Positions 34,978 to 49,200 of a DNA stretch of 64,000 bases are shown piece after piece. The stretch is from Dillenia suffruticosa (taxonomy: Eukaryota; Streptophyta; Magnoliopsida; Dilleniales; Dilleniaceae), in contig JAVTVX010000015.1 of assembly GCA_033439265.1 (NCBI GenBank), positions 10,001 through 74,000 of the forward strand, written 5' to 3'. Position numbers and translations under genes: made by a program. The notes beneath the pieces were generated by a model that worked only from the letters and a program-made list of their open reading frames with translations, did no database searches and was not told the DNA's origin. The stretch's first letter is position 1. Each line of letters begins with the position of its first letter.

Positions 34978-37900
34978 TTAGTCAAGATCCAGATTCTTTT
35001 TCATGGTTTCATAAACCAAATATGTAATGCTTGCTGCCGGCACAACTTTGAGAAGATTTGGGAACAGTCCCTTGTAAAAACCTCTGACACCTTCATGCTG
35101 AAGGGTTCTCCAAAATACATCAGACATTCCCTTATACGCGGCTGCCGCGGTAGAACGCTGAGCTTGCATTCTGAAAATGCAAAATAATCCTTAGCCTCAA
35201 CTGACAATGGTTAAACAAATTGAGCATAGTTTAAGCTGAACCAAAATAACAAATCAAAAGAGGTTGAACTTTTACCTCGTTCTGATAACTTGTAATGGGT
35301 AAACACATGTAGCTCCAACAGCTCCAGAAACTGTCCCACAACCAAGTTGCACAAGAGGTCCAGGTTCTGCATCATACAAATTTTTCAGATGCAGCTTTTC
35401 CGTTGCTGCCTAAGCTTAAGAGAGAATTCTTAGAAGCAAAAATCCATCAGCTGCAGAGAATAATATATATTAAATAAAAAAAAAAGTTCATACCAGCATC
35501 ATGAAGAACATAGGTCTTTGACATCTCTTTCAAGGTCTCATAAGCAGCAAGATCAATGCCAGCATAAGGGATAATCCCAAGAAGTGATGGTACTAGACCT
35601 CTATAGAAGGCACGAGGCCCTTCTTGAACCCATATATCCTTTGAAAGTCTTCCCAAATTGGGAACCTTTCCATCATCACAAACATGTGTTTGTAACCGAG
35701 TTTTCACAAGATCTATGGGATATATGGCAGCTTGTGCCACAGCACCTGCAATACCACCAGCAATGAGTCGCCCACCAGTGCCTATATCACCCTTCTCTTC
35801 ACCACTTGCACCTCCAATAGCATTCTTTAACATTTCATAAGCATAAAACTTGATAGCACTTTCTGGTGCTACCTTGACAACATTTAGACCATTACCTCGG
35901 AAAAACCCCAAGAATCCACCATCATTCCATATGTTCTTTATAGCTGGCAAGATAGAAGCATGAGAGGTCTGAATTTGCAAAACTACCTTCAAGCGATCAA
36001 GGGGAGCAGTGGCAGTACGAGAAGCTGCTCCAGCCACCCCTCCTGCTATCAAATATTTGCTGGCATGGACATGCTTACTTATACCTTCTGGGATAACAGC
36101 CTGTTCACCAATGTCCACAAGGCATACCCGCTCCCAATACTGATAGATGTTCTCAATTGTAGCCTCGTGAGGATAGAGCAGCAGAAAATCTCTCCATTCT
36201 TCAAAAGTAATAATCCCATTGTTATCCTTATCAACATGCTCCACAAAACGTGCAAGCTCCTCATCATCAATTTCTATCCCTGCAGAAGAAAAATTGCCAA
36301 GGCTTATAAGAAGAAACCACACAATATGAACAGCAAATAAGTATGCAACAAGCAACAAATGGGGAAGGAAAACAACTACGAGGAGGCATAATATGGCCAC
36401 TGATGTAAACACAATTTGTCCAATATATGATTTGAACTTCATGATGAAAATAACACAGCCTTATATGGCCACTGATGTAAACACAATTTGTCCAATATAT
36501 GATTTGAACTTCATGATGAAAATAACACAGCCTTACTCTTCCAGATAAAATTTTGCTCAAATTCAAAGAAGAACGGGTAAGATCAGATACCAAAAGAAGG
36601 ATATACAAGCAAAAGATCCAGAGTCACGAAGGCTTGCAACTAGCTGGAAAAAAAAAAAAAAAAAAAAAGAGGCAGAAGCAAGCAACAGAAGCAAAGTCAT
36701 AAGCCCATTGGCCTCTGCATAAGTGAATTTCCATGATAAATACTCATCCGAATGAACTCCAAAACTTGTGATGCAGGTGTCTTGAGGACTTATAAACAGC
36801 ATAACCTAGTAAAGGTGGGGTTAGCAAAAAATCCCTATCCATCAAATTCCCAACAAGGAATGGGGCTATCAATGCCAATGGAATAATGAATATCAGCATT
36901 AAAAAGAGGGAATACATGTCATATGAATTTTCAAGGACCTGCACCAGTGGCATTTGATGCCCCAAATCACTTTATGCCATGAAGATCTGGTTCCAGGGGA
37001 AATCTACAATGCAGTTCATCTACCAAAGAAATATAATTGGACTCCACATTCTGTGGAGCTTTTGGTTCACAAATATTCTTCCAACAAATGAAATGATCTT
37101 TCTGCTATACATTAGAACACATCCACCAAAAGTCTCTCAGCACTACCTTTAGAGAATATGCCACCATCAAGGAAATTTTTTTTTTTTTTAAAAAGGAAAA
37201 TATAGCAAACAAATTCACTAGAAAGAGAAGATTGGATAAGACTCAAGTGACCAACTAAGCTAAAAAGGGCATGTTCCACCAATAAAGTCCTTTAGATACC
37301 TTGGCCAAAAAAAAAATAAATAAATAAATAAAGAAGAAAGAAAGAAAGAAAGAAAAGTTTCCAGTATCACTAAATCAATCTAATCAAAATATATACCACA
37401 AGGGTGGGTAAAAACCGAGACTGGGGATCCACTGTTCATGCACATTCACATGTGGTAAACCAAGATTTTCTCCCCTAGAAGTGACTGACAAACAATACCT
37501 AATCCAATGCCTCCATCACACTTCCAGACATTTCTTCTTTAGGATCCTATCCAAGAAACTGCAACTAACTTGACCATAAACTTTCTCAATGTCAAGCTTA
37601 AGAACTCCTTTCCTCTTTCTCCTCCCAGCAATGTAAAGAATTCCATTAGCTACGAAAGCCGCATTCAATATCTACCATTTCTAAGACCTTCACTAAAATA
37701 TGATAAATGCTAGTCTTCAGGCTAATGGATCTCGTATACCTTTTCCAAAAGATTCTTCATAGGAATGAGGGTAGAGGTTGAACTTAGTGTTTTCCCTACC
37801 ACAACATTAGTATAAAGTCTCTACTGCATTGTAAAAAGATCATTCTTCGCCATATTCACACAATCCTGAAAAAAGGCCATTGTGTTGACTAATCACAATC

Positions 37901-40900
37901 CACACCAAAAACTGCATCACATAACTTCTAAATCTCAAAAGGCCTTTCCAACCACTCAACCATGCTACTAGCAATAGGGAACCAATTGAAACACTCCATC
38001 ATTGAACTCCACTCACCCTCTCCCTTATAAGGTTTAGGTAGATTTTTTTTAATGAATAAAAATTTTATAAGAGGCATTAAGGGGATGCCAAACCAAAAAT
38101 TTACAAAGCTAATAATTCAAAAAAGGAAAAAAGCGAGATTCTCAACTAGTAGAAATAATCTATTGCTTTAAAATAGAAGCTCGATTAGCAATACTGATCC
38201 ATTCATTTGATTCAATTATCTTAATGTAGCTCCTTCTCTGCCTTCATAGATTTAAACTGCCACACAGGAAATGGTCGGAGCTGTAATAATATCAGCCACA
38301 GCAGGTTATGTAATTGAATACAGGCAACATGGGGAAATTTTTTTTTCTTTTTTTTTTTTTTTTCTCTCTTCCAAATCACTTCATAATTTATAGGAACCTT
38401 AAATTCAATCACAGCATGAAATATCAATATATTAGGAGTTTTTGTTTTATTCTTTCTACTTAAACAATTTAGCGCTTGGGCAATACAAATTTAGAATAGT
38501 TCAGATGAAGTAATAATTTAGATAAAAAAGTAGTAACATTTTAAAGAAACCTAAATATCAATCATCTAATAATTTACAATAAATGTAGAAAGAAATTGTC
38601 TGTTTTAAAAATAATTGTTAGATTTAAAAGTCGGACCTGTAACAATATCAGCCACAGCAGGTTATGTAATTGAATATAGCCAACATGGGGGGATTTTTTT
38701 TCTTTTTTTTTTTTTCTCTCTTCCAAATCACTTCATAAGTTATTGGAACCTTAAATTCAATCACAGCATGAAATATCAATATATTAGGAGTTTTTTTTTT
38801 TATTCTTTCTGCTTAAACAATTTAGCGCTTGAGCAATACAAATTTAGAATAGTTCAGATGAAGTAATAATTTAGATAAAAAAGTAGTAACATTATAAAGA
38901 AACCTAAATATCATTCATCTAATAATTTTACAATAAACGTAGAAAGAAATTGTCTGTTTTAAAAATAATTGTTAGATTTAAAAGTCGGACCTGTAACAAT
39001 ATCAGCCACAGCAGGCTATGTAATTGAATATAGGCAAATGGAGGATTTTTTTTTTCTTTTTTTTTTTTTTTCTCTCTTCCAAATCACTTCAAAAGTTATT
39101 GGAACCATAAATTCAATCACAGCATGAAATATCAATATATTAGGAGTTTTTGTTTTATTCTTTCTGCTTAAACAATTTAGTGCTTGGGCAATACAAATTT
39201 AGAATAGTTCAGATGAAGTAATAATTTAGATAAAAAAGTAGTAACATTTTAAAGAAACCTAAATATCGATCATCTAATAATTTTACAATAAACGTAAAAA
39301 GAAATTGTCAGTTTTAAAAATAATTGTTAAATTTAAAATATAGAAAGGAGGAAGGCTTCCAAGTGCTTCGATCAAAAAGCAGACCAGGAGAAAAGGGGAG
39401 GGAAGGAGAGGGACAAGGGAGAAGCTAGGCTGGGTTGCTACTTTTTTATTCTCATCTCCAGCAAGGCAATCAATTTTCAAAAGTAACTGGATTATTGTCC
39501 TTCGTTTCTTTTTCTTTTTCTTGGCTGTCACGGCAGTGTTGGTCGATTTTTTATGATATGGGGGCAAGCCCAGTCCCCCTTTCCCCATCTCCCCTATATC
39601 AGTCGCATCGCCCCGTGTCACAGATATCTATCAGCCATTACAGGCCATTTTTTAAAATGCATGCTGCCTACTACCACTCAGCAACTTATTTAACAATTTT
39701 GCAATCACCTTTTACCCAATTAAAACAAGATCATGCCAACTAGTTCATTCCCTTTAAAAAGATCCCTCAAGATAGCAAGTCTCTCCAGGAAATTTAATCC
39801 TTGGAAAACTCACACTCTACTTCCAAAAGACCTAGACAATCTATCTCATTTCTTGATTCTAGATTCTCAAAAAGGATGAAGCTTCTATACCTTCAAGACC
39901 TGCTTACAAAATGTAAGCCTAGACGTAAGTTTGTTGCATCCAAAACTGAAAGGAAAAAAAAAAAAAAAAAAAAAAAGGAACCACATTCTCTTAAACCTAA
40001 TAGGGGAGGGCCCAACTTCCTAAAATTGGGAAAAGCGTCTTCACCACTCATTCATGAGCGACAACACTATAAGCACAATATATAGACCAAAGTTTTAGAG
40101 ATCCTAATGTCCCTTAACCTGTACTCCCTAATTAAGTTATCAAAACCCTCATTCTAGAGTTTATCCTAGATCCACTTCTTTTATTGCAAAGGTATCTAAC
40201 AACAATAGCAATAAATCCAACACACCAGCTAGGAGAACCAAAACCAAAGACATGCCCTAACTCCTCCTGTCTAGGAGTGGGAGGACCATAAACAGCGGTA
40301 AACGGCAAAGACTTTCCAATCTTTCCTTTTCCTTATGGGGTGAACCTTTAAAACCCTACTGCTGAACTCAAGAATGCAAGGAAAATAACCTTTTGTCCTA
40401 TAATCACAAGAAAAGAAATTGCTACAAAAGCAATATTAAAGCATGTCAGAAAACAACTCATGACTCAAGAACTGACCGCATAAAATTGACCGCAGACCTA
40501 AAACAAAAAGAAAAACCGTGAAGATAAAAGGTAACGGTGTTGTACAAATTAAAACTCAATATAACAGCATCAGTGAAGGAAGAAGATAATTAGAAGGCAG
40601 GTGCAGGTGCTGAGCTTCAGAGAGGAAAGACCAGAAATTGGCGTACCAGCTTTAACAAGAGCATCCCAAAGCTCCTCCGGCAAAATGCAGCCATTGTGTT
40701 CAACATCTATGGCTTGGAAGATACGGTAGAGCTCTAGTTCTTTGTCATCCATGTAGCGCCGGAACTCTTGGTAATCAACGCGGCCATCTCTATTGGCATC
40801 ACAGACTTTTAAGAGATCCTTGGCATATTTATATTCTGCGGGAATTTGAAGGGCTGAGAGGCCAGCCTCGATCTGGGCATAGTCAAGATAACCAAGGTTG

Positions 40901-41139
40901 GAGGCATCAAAGAGATTGAAGAGAGTGCGGATTCTGATATCCCGCTCTTCCTTAGTTTCTCGCAAGGCAAGAAGGACATGGTCCATAGAGACTGGTCCGG
41001 GTTTCTTGACGGGATTGCAACAACCGGAGGAACGGCCTGTTTCATGCTCAGCGGAGCCAGTTTTAGGTGCTGTGCTATTGACTCCATCCGCCTTTGGAAC
41101 CCCAACATGCTCCACTGCAGCCTGCCGTGCCCTCGACAT
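34978..41139 (-). CDS. APC1: mitochondrial calcium-dependent ATP-Mg/Pi carrier (APC/SCaMC)
   Basis: This carrier exchanges ATP-Mg or ADP for phosphate across the inner mitochondrial membrane under calcium control. Exons 40647-41139, 35494-36279, 35276-35366 and 34978-35170 join with matching phases and GT-AG sites into 1563 nt, 520 aa. The N-terminal half holds four EF-hands: [14 protein letters not shown] (78-91), [12 protein letters not shown] (114-125), [12 protein letters not shown] (145-156) and [12 protein letters not shown] (about 180-191). The first and third are degenerate. Three mitochondrial carrier repeats follow, with signatures [10 protein letters not shown] (about 257), [10 protein letters not shown] (about 352) and [10 protein letters not shown] (about 449); the third has Gln for the usual acidic residue. 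At 520 residues it is somewhat longer than I recall for the Arabidopsis proteins, through a Ser/Gly-rich N-terminus. Intron 1 is 4.4 kb and contains an L1 fossil and two tandem repeats. Family assignment is firm; the paralog number rests on gene order. Confidence 0.95.
36392..36535. repeat. perfect 72-bp tandem duplication in carrier intron 1
   Basis: Units 36392-36463 and 36464-36535 read identically. They lie about 110 bp from the 3' acceptor of intron 1 of the carrier gene. Confidence 0.95.
37440..37870 (-). mobile_element. L1-type LINE reverse transcriptase fossil in carrier intron 1
   Basis: On the minus strand, with frameshifts, the sequence gives [20 protein letters not shown] and [12 protein letters not shown], a worn form of the plant L1 reverse transcriptase block before the catalytic motif, followed by [12 protein letters not shown]. 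Only this short part remains. Confidence 0.6.
38272..39336. repeat. three-copy ~355-bp tandem repeat in carrier intron 1
   Basis: Three head-to-tail copies start near 38272, 38628 and 38982. Landmarks such as ATCAGCCACAGCAGG recur at 38291, 38647 and 39001 (spacing 356 and 354). Each copy has a T-run followed by TCTCTCTTCCAAATCACTTC and ends GTTTTAAAAATAATTGTTA. Copies are very similar, so the expansion is recent. Confidence 0.95.
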
Positions 41140-43208
41140 CTTCCTCCGTCACTCCCTCCTTGTATACAGTTTGATAAACAAATAGAAGAGAGAAAAAATA
41201 CAAAATAAATAAAAAGGGCTCGGGCTGGCTCTAGACACCAAGAAGAAGAAGTATTGTCAAAAGCTCAAGGTAACGAACAGGTTAAAAATGGTGTTGGGGG
41301 CATAACAAAGGGAAACAGATAATGAAAGAAAGAAAGCCAGAACTCGTTTTTAAGGGAAAAGAAATTGCCTTGGGAATCCAATCGGGAAAGTTTTCAGCGG
41401 ATCATATCCCGCAACCGAACATCTACCATTTCAAAGTCACTTCCCAACCCCAGCCCCTTTTTAATAATAGACACAAATTCCCCTTGGACTTGCAAGGAAC
41501 CCCCTAAACAAGAAAATACAGAAAGTAGAATTTGGTGGAATATAAAAACTTTTGACGCCCCCAAATTCTACACGGCCTACACAGAGATCAAGTCGAGGAG
41601 GACTTGGAAGGAGTCAAATTTTTTAATTCAGTCATGCTGGAAACGGGGTTGCAACAAAACCCCAGTTTTTCATTTCTTTCAACAAATCTAGAAAGAAAGA
41701 ATCAAATCATTTTTCACAAACTGAGACTGTAGAACAATATCAACGAGGATTACGGGAACGAAAAATTGAAAAATACGAGAAGAATGCAGTTGATTGAAGA
41801 TAAAAGAGAAAAACAAATGGAAATCAAGACCCGAGAGACAGAGACAGCAGGCGAATCGGGGAGGAATTGTACGAGCAGAAGACGTATCAAGTCAGAAAGG
41901 AGGTGTCTTCATCAATGGCCGAGGAAGATATGATAGACGATTGATGATTGATGATGATTCGGTATCTCAACTTAAGTCATTTGCACCACCCGAACGGACC
42001 AAATTCATGGGAATGGGAATTCGGATTTGGGGATTTTCCGTTCTCTAGATCGATACAACAAAGAGAGTGAGGGAGAAAAATGCAATTTAGTACAGGAAAA
42101 CCCTCCCCGCTCTCCGCCAGCTATCCAATAGATCAATCTCCCTCTCGCTCCCTAAACTCAAGGAGAGAGTCCATTTTCTCTCTCTCTCTCTTACCCTCTC
42201 ACCCTTTATTATTATTTTTTTTTTCTGTTTCTTTTTTCTTTTTCTGGAGATGGTTTTTTTTTTTTGGGTGGGGGGGAGCGGGGGACCCCGTTCTGGTGCG
42301 AATATTAATATGATACATTATTTTGCATTTTTTTTTTTCTTCTTTTTTTCTTCCTCTCCACGAACATAAAACCATCTTCTTTTCAAACTTGCTATTGCGA
42401 ATCTCATACCCACACCAAAAGAGGAGAGACGAGACAGACAGGACCAAACACCCCCCCTCCCCCCAAAAAAAGGGCCGACCAGATTCTTTTTGTTTGAAAT
42501 TGTAATGTGACTAAAAAAAGCAATTAGAATGTGAATCGGAGTCTTGACCATGAAGCATCTTTCGCTTCTCAAATTGAATAATCCGGCTCTAGTGAGGGCG
42601 GGACTGGCAACCATAAACCCCGTCTGTTTCTTATTCTTGGTATCCTTGTGTTCCAATTGAATGGAGCCACTACCCTAGAAATTAGGATATAGAGTTGGAG
42701 AGAATTGGAAAGAAGTTGGGTTGCCAAGGCAGGGGGCACCTGCTTGTGTTGCGTCGGGTAAAACCTTTTTCAACACAATCTTATCCGCGGAACAAAATCT
42801 ACTCTTCAGACGAGAAGAGCACAGCCTCCCCCCCCCCTCCCCCCCCCCCCCCCCCCCGGGAGGGGCAGCTGATTTATGCTTCACTGTCCACATTCCCAGC
42901 CTCTCTGCGCAACCGTAGACCAACCTATCCTCACCACCACTAGAAACTTTTAACCACAACAAGACTCCCGCCATTTACAAGCTTGTAGCAGAGAACCATG
43001 ACACCAGCTGCTTGCACTTCCTTCTCCCATCTCAGCACGACCAGGCAAGCAGGACCAATAAAATAAACAACCTTGATCTTAATCATCTCATCTTGGGTGT
43101 TCCAACTGCGGAGCATAACTTGGAGGCTGGCAGATGTAAGTAGCGTCTCAGGGGTTGACAAACAGGCATATCCTGTGTCCAGCAAATTTCTAAACATTGC
43201 CATTCGGC
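41140..43208. promoter_or_regulatory. carrier gene 5' flank and promoter region; poly-C tract
   Basis: The region lies between the carrier start codon and the Nod19 stop codon. It contains CT-rich stretches (about 42170-42200) of the sort found in plant 5' untranslated regions, T-runs, and the C-tract at 42827-42867. No coding exon is supported. The transcription start was not located. Confidence 0.4.
42827..42867. repeat. homopolymeric C tract (G tract on minus strand)
   Basis: Nearly 40 bases of C broken by single T positions, then GGGAGGGG. The minus strand is therefore a long G run that could form a G-quadruplex, with an i-motif possible on the plus strand. Its exact length may be unreliable in any assembly. 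Confidence 0.85.
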
Positions 43209-43214
43209 TTTATT
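43209..43214 (-). terminator. candidate poly(A) signal of the SURNod19 gene
   Basis: AATAAA on the minus strand lies about 80 bp after the stop codon at 43294-43296. Plant signals are loose, so this is only a candidate. Confidence 0.4.
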
Positions 43215-43293
43215 CGCGCACATAAAATTTACACACGTGTTTGCCATTACAAGGATTGGAACAAAATAAATAGCATAGCAACCATACATTTTC

Positions 43294-46200
43294 TTATATC
43301 ACAATTGGTCGGTATCCATCTTCTGCAACTCTACGCTGACCATGGACAACAACAGCGATAATAGTTGTTACTACTCCAAACAAAGCTACTGTCCAAATTG
43401 AATAATGACCATTACTGACTTTATGCACCTGCAAACAAATGAGACAGCAGCGAAAATCCTTGGTCAGTTCTATTGAAGATTTATAAAGATAGTTGCTATT
43501 ACCAAACATAATAGCATCCATGCTAATCCATGGAAAACCTTTCCCAGTCCACCATTTGGTTTGTCCATATTGTAACTCAGATTGCCTCCAAGGCATCGTG
43601 ATATGGTTTACCCCTGATCGAAAATACCAAATTTATCTATGATTCTCTTTAAAATCCACTCTAGCAACAATTTCCAGTTATATCTTTGACACAAGAGATA
43701 CCAAACAAAATTTTTTTCTTACATGATCTTGGGAACCCAAGAGAATGCTCGGCATCAATGATGTCTTTGCTGATTCAGCTACCAAAATGTAGAAGAGCCC
43801 CATTACTCCTGTATGTTTTTTAGCACTGCTGTAATTAGATTCCAAAACCAGAGTTTCCCCATCAGATATCTTGACAGAGCCCCGTTGAGGATAACATGTG
43901 GACATCCCAACTATATAACCAGCCTCATTTCCAGGTTCCTCACCCACCCCATAAGTAGGTATCGAAGAGCATATAACTCGCCCACCCTGAAAGGTTAAAT
44001 CAACATTCCAAGATATAGAAGAAACAAGTGATTGTAACTGGAGCAACCAATCTGTTGTAGAAAAGTCAAGTCAAAATGATTGAAACTTGGCAGAGAATGG
44101 CACTCAAGCCAGCATTCAGTTTGAGGAGCCATAAGTTGTTACAAATGGAACCAAAATTACAATTTGTTGACTCTGGCCCGTTCCCATTATTCTAAACCAC
44201 GTATAGGATGGCTTGGGAGGAAGACAATCACCCACCAGCTCCCCAACTGACCACTAACGTAAACTGCCCTCCTAGTCAACAAGAGTTGCTGTTACTCTCT
44301 TGCCTCACCTCTTTGAAGGTGGGTTCCTAAGCCTTTCAGCTTTACCTTTCGATTCTTTTTTTCTTTTTTGTTGATGACAACTTCAAATTGCTTAATTGAA
44401 GCTATTTCTTAGCAGATAATCAAACCACACTCATAGTAGTTACATGTGGTGCACACAGAGTACTTGAGGGACAAGAATATTGCTGCAATTTACATCATCC
44501 TGCCTGACAACATCATTTATTCAGGACAATCAAGTGTTATAACAAGTTAAGAATGCCATTACATAGAAGGAATCTCACTTGATTGGTAGATTGATCCAAC
44601 TTATAAGCCATTTCCTACTCCATGTCTGCTTGCGTGAGAAATATGACGTTTAATCACGGGATCACAAAGGACATAAGGAAACATGTCAAGAGTGGTAAAA
44701 GTCCCATTACAAAGTGAAAAGCTCAGACAAGGCTGACGTGTACAGAAAACCAGAAGCCTTCAGCCTGAGAGGTTTGATTTTTCTTTTGACCACAGTGCCT
44801 TCTACTTTGAAATTTGAGGGCATGAAACGTTTAATTTTTTGGTCAGAATTTTGAGAGTAATGTCTCTGTTAGATTGTCCGGTTGAAATACAGGAAACTCC
44901 ATTCAATTGTCGATGGAAACAGAGTTTTGTGAATTCTCCCCGGTGGATTATAGGACTCAAGAGAATCTGATGTATGACCAGTACCTTCGATCAATTCTCA
45001 TGTTATTGGGGCCTACGTTCAGTATGGTTCCCTACCCACAAAAATGGGGAAAGTTTCCCAATTTTTTGTTCTTCATTGCCTGAATTTCTTTTCTAGCTTA
45101 ATGGTTTCTAGTTCTTTGCTAAAAGCATAAATCTTGAAGCTGCCTTATATCCTACACCTTTCGTTCTACAAAACATGACAACCAGAAGATTACCAACTTT
45201 GGTTAGTTTATTCTCATGAAATTTTTGGGATGGGTCAAGTATGGTTCCATGTACTCAATTATATGGAAAGGTTCTGAACTGTGACTTTGCCTTCTGTTAT
45301 TCACTCTCTACATTTCTTCTCTAGTTTTTTCTATTTCTTGTTTTATCACTGAAAGTACAAACATAAGGCTGCACATCCCAAAACTTGTGTTTTACAAAAC
45401 TTGATATCTAGATTATGGCTAACTTTGATAAGTTGCAGGGGCTTATATCTGGTAGCAGGGAGTACCAGCTTACAACCTATTCCCCATAATTTGAGATATC
45501 TATTAACTATTTTGGTGAAAAGAACATCTAGAATATCCAACTTTCTATTTTATATCTGTAGTATAGTTAAGACTTTGGCAAATTATAGATGGGCCTCTCA
45601 TCCATCCATTAAACATCAAAGAGCCACACTTCATAATTGTCCACACAGATATAAAAAGTCAAACCACCAAGTTGGTTTAATTTTTAAAATCAATTTTCAT
45701 TGTTGTTATAGTTGTGCAACTCGAGAATATTGATGCACATTAAGAATGGAGTTTGCTCTTGTTTGCAGGAGTTTTACAGGATGGTACGCAGTAGACTGAA
45801 AATGACAAATTTAACAACAGATGTATTTCAAAGCAATCTAAGGATCAAGAAATTTTCAATCAAACAGGTTTGTGCAGTAGCACGTTCCCTGGGTATCCAG
45901 GTTTCATGCCTGCCACAGATGTTCTTTAGACTTACAGGAGAGATGCAGTTCTTTCAGCAGTGCACCATAGCACGTCATTGAACACTTCTGGATTTAAGAA
46001 ATCCCTCAAAATCTTTCAATGCATGACCTCATAAATTGTTCCTATGTTTTTTGGTAAACCTAGTCCAATTATCCCATTACTGAAAATGGGAAGCTTGATG
46101 GTCGAGTAGTTGTATGTGACTTTATTGGATACTCAGCCACATAGTAGGGCACAAGTATGACAGCCTTCCAACTGAAAGGTATCCATGATGATGGATTTAA

Positions 46201-49200
46201 CATTCTGGTAAACTGAGACATTCTCATAGCCAATCCTTTCTATAAGAGAGGATAGAGAACGGGGGAATTAAGCAAGGTGAGAACTTGTTTCAACCTCTCG
46301 TGTTTCTTAATTTGTCCCCATGTGTTTCCAAGCTTGATCCTCAGGTTGAAACATTAAGGAGAGATGAAGCAAAAGAATCTAGAGTAGGAGCAGAAAGATG
46401 TAACTACAGGTGCGGATTATCATTCAGTCAAAGAGATTAAAACCGAGAAGTTACACTTGGAGAACAAGTGGATAGAACCATCATTCCTAGATGGCTTTTG
46501 TGGATAATTTTACATAGCACTTGTGCTTGTGGTTGAATCATTTATTTCTTAGATTCTCTCTCTTTCGATGTACAGAGATAGATCAGCACCTCCTTGATGC
46601 TCTGCCTTTGTTTTTTGTATGTCATTTTCTTTTTTTTTTTTTCTTTTTCTGATCAGAAAAAAGAACAAGGAATAGTGGACAGAACCAGCCCTTCTCTACC
46701 TGGCCCAAAGCCATCCACAAACAGATCAAAGTTGCCCAACTAGAACAGACAAAGAAAGCATGTCCTTTATTTTATTGCAACGCAACAAGACTGGAATCTT
46801 GGAAAGCAGACCTATAAGCTATGGTTGCAAGTCAAACTCCTAACATGGCATGGATAAGAAGCTGGAAAAAAGGATATGCTATACTTCTTGGAAGATTGAT
46901 TTATCAAGCACACCAGAGCATATGCATGTTTTGTTCTTTGTCATTGATTCATGCATGATCCTCAATTCATGCACAACACTATTGGACACAGCTCAGCATG
47001 ATTGAACCTGTATTTAGGAAATGTAATGTTGTTTATGAATCATGGCAACATGAAGGTAGAAGCTTTCACTTTTGGTAGCTTCACCTAATAATACAGTCTT
47101 CACCTGTAGGCATTGTAAAGTGGGTGATAACTTGGTGATAACGTAATGACCTGACAAAGAATAAATGACAGTGTTGGATGATCAAGTGCTGAAAGCCAAG
47201 TGTAGGCTATGTATGGGATGTCAAATCATTTTTTAAGGCGTTGGTGCATGAGCAGAGATTGAAGAATGCTATGCCCCTTATATTATAATGTGATAATAAG
47301 GCCACTTATATTGCTCGGAATCTAGTCCAACACAAAAGGGGAAGCATATTGGGATCAACTGAATTTCATCAAAGAGAAGCTCGATGGGGGATTGATTGCA
47401 TGATGTTGGAAAAAACCTCAAACTTGTTTGGCACTTGTTTTTTGAAGGATTTTTATAGTAGTGCAATCATTCAATTCTGCAAAACAGACCTTAGGAACAT
47501 TGAAAAACCATCTAGAAGGTGACCCGCAGGCTTAGTTGTAATTCAGAAAAATTATATATTTCTATATTATCTTTGATATACTATCTGTAGTGTATGAACC
47601 TGGCATATGGAGAGCAACTAATTCTCTCTAATACCCTGTTTCATCTCATTCTTTCATTAAGTTATTGTTTCTGTATAATTCTCTTTCTCCTCAAACTTTG
47701 TGTTTCAATTGATTTAAATGCTTTTATTCTACAACTACATTTCCAAACCTAATAAAAATTAAAATTTCCAAAAAGAAGAGGAAAAACAAAATCCCAATAA
47801 AGGTGTATCCATGATAAACTCATATGAGCTGACTCCAGATATCTCGCAAACAAAGATAATGAAGGAAACTCTGAAGCATAGGAAATCCCACATGCCATGA
47901 GAGAACAATCGGCCCCCGAATAAAGGTGCAAACAGAATAATAACAACAACAACAAACTGAGCCTTAATCCTAATAGTTTGGAGTTGACCATTCGAGAGAC
48001 AAATTTGAAAATGATTAAAAAAAATAAATTAATTAATTAATAAATACATATCAAAAAAATCAAAAAAATATATATATATATCTAAAATATGTTAATTTAA
48101 TTTGTGCGAATTCTTCTACGCCACTCATTCCTATCCAATGTCATTTTCTCTTCTAAACCCTTAGCTATCACGTCTTTACAAATAACTTACATCTAATTTT
48201 TTTGTGGTCTACCTCCATATTTTACTAAATCTCTTATATTTAAGTTCTCGGCTTTCCTAACCTGTGCGTCCTTGAGTTTTCTTTGCACATGTTCAAACCA
48301 TCTCAAACGGCACTGTCACATCTTATCCACAATTAAACTAATTCCTAACTTATTACAAATCTCTTTATTTCTAATCCTATCTTTTCTAGTTTTGCCACAC
48401 ATCCACCTAAATATTCTCATTTCTATTACGGTCATTTTTTGTTTTTATTGTCATTCAATAGCCCAATACTCGTACCATACAATAGTGCAGATCTAATCAC
48501 GATTCTAAATAACTTTTCCTTCAAATGCATTGGTATCGTGAGATTGCAAAGAATTCCGGATGCTTTTCTCCATTTCATCTAACTCGCTTGAATCGTATGA
48601 TTCATATCCCTATCTATATTGTCATCATTTAGAATGATAGAAGCTAAATATCTAAATTGTTCACTTTTGGATACAACTTATCCATTTAATCTAATCGTTT
48701 CTTCATCATTCCGATAACTGATGCTAAACTTTACTCAATTTTCAATCTACTCAATCTAAACCCTCTGAATTCCAGTAACTCTCCATAACTCTAATTTAGC
48801 ACTAATACCCTCCATAGTTTCTAACTAGCACTATATCATTTGCAAGAATTATACACCATAATATTTCATTTTAGATATTTTTTATGATTTCGTCTATTAC
48901 TATTGCAAGAGAATGGACTTAATGCCAAATCTTGATAAAGCACAATATTAATGGGGAAACTATCGCTCAAACTCTTATAACTTGTTAAATTGGTTTCAAC
49001 TCCTTCATACATATCTCTAATGAGATTAATGTATTTCAAAGAGATCCATTTTTTCATCAGCGTCCACCACAATACGTCTCTACGAATCCTATCATATGCC
49101 TTTTCTAGATCAATGAATATCATATATAGGAGTCTCTTATGTACTCTATATGTCTCTATCAAATGTATTAACAAGTTGATTGATTCCGTGGTGGATCTCT

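Noticed and set aside
40898..41208. Plus-strand frames over the first exon of the carrier gene
   Set aside because: Shadows of the EF-hand exon on the minus strand.
45712..45981. Plus-strand frame with a TTTGCAG acceptor-like start inside Nod19 intron 2
   Set aside because: No recognisable protein, no partner exon, and it is antisense within an intron.
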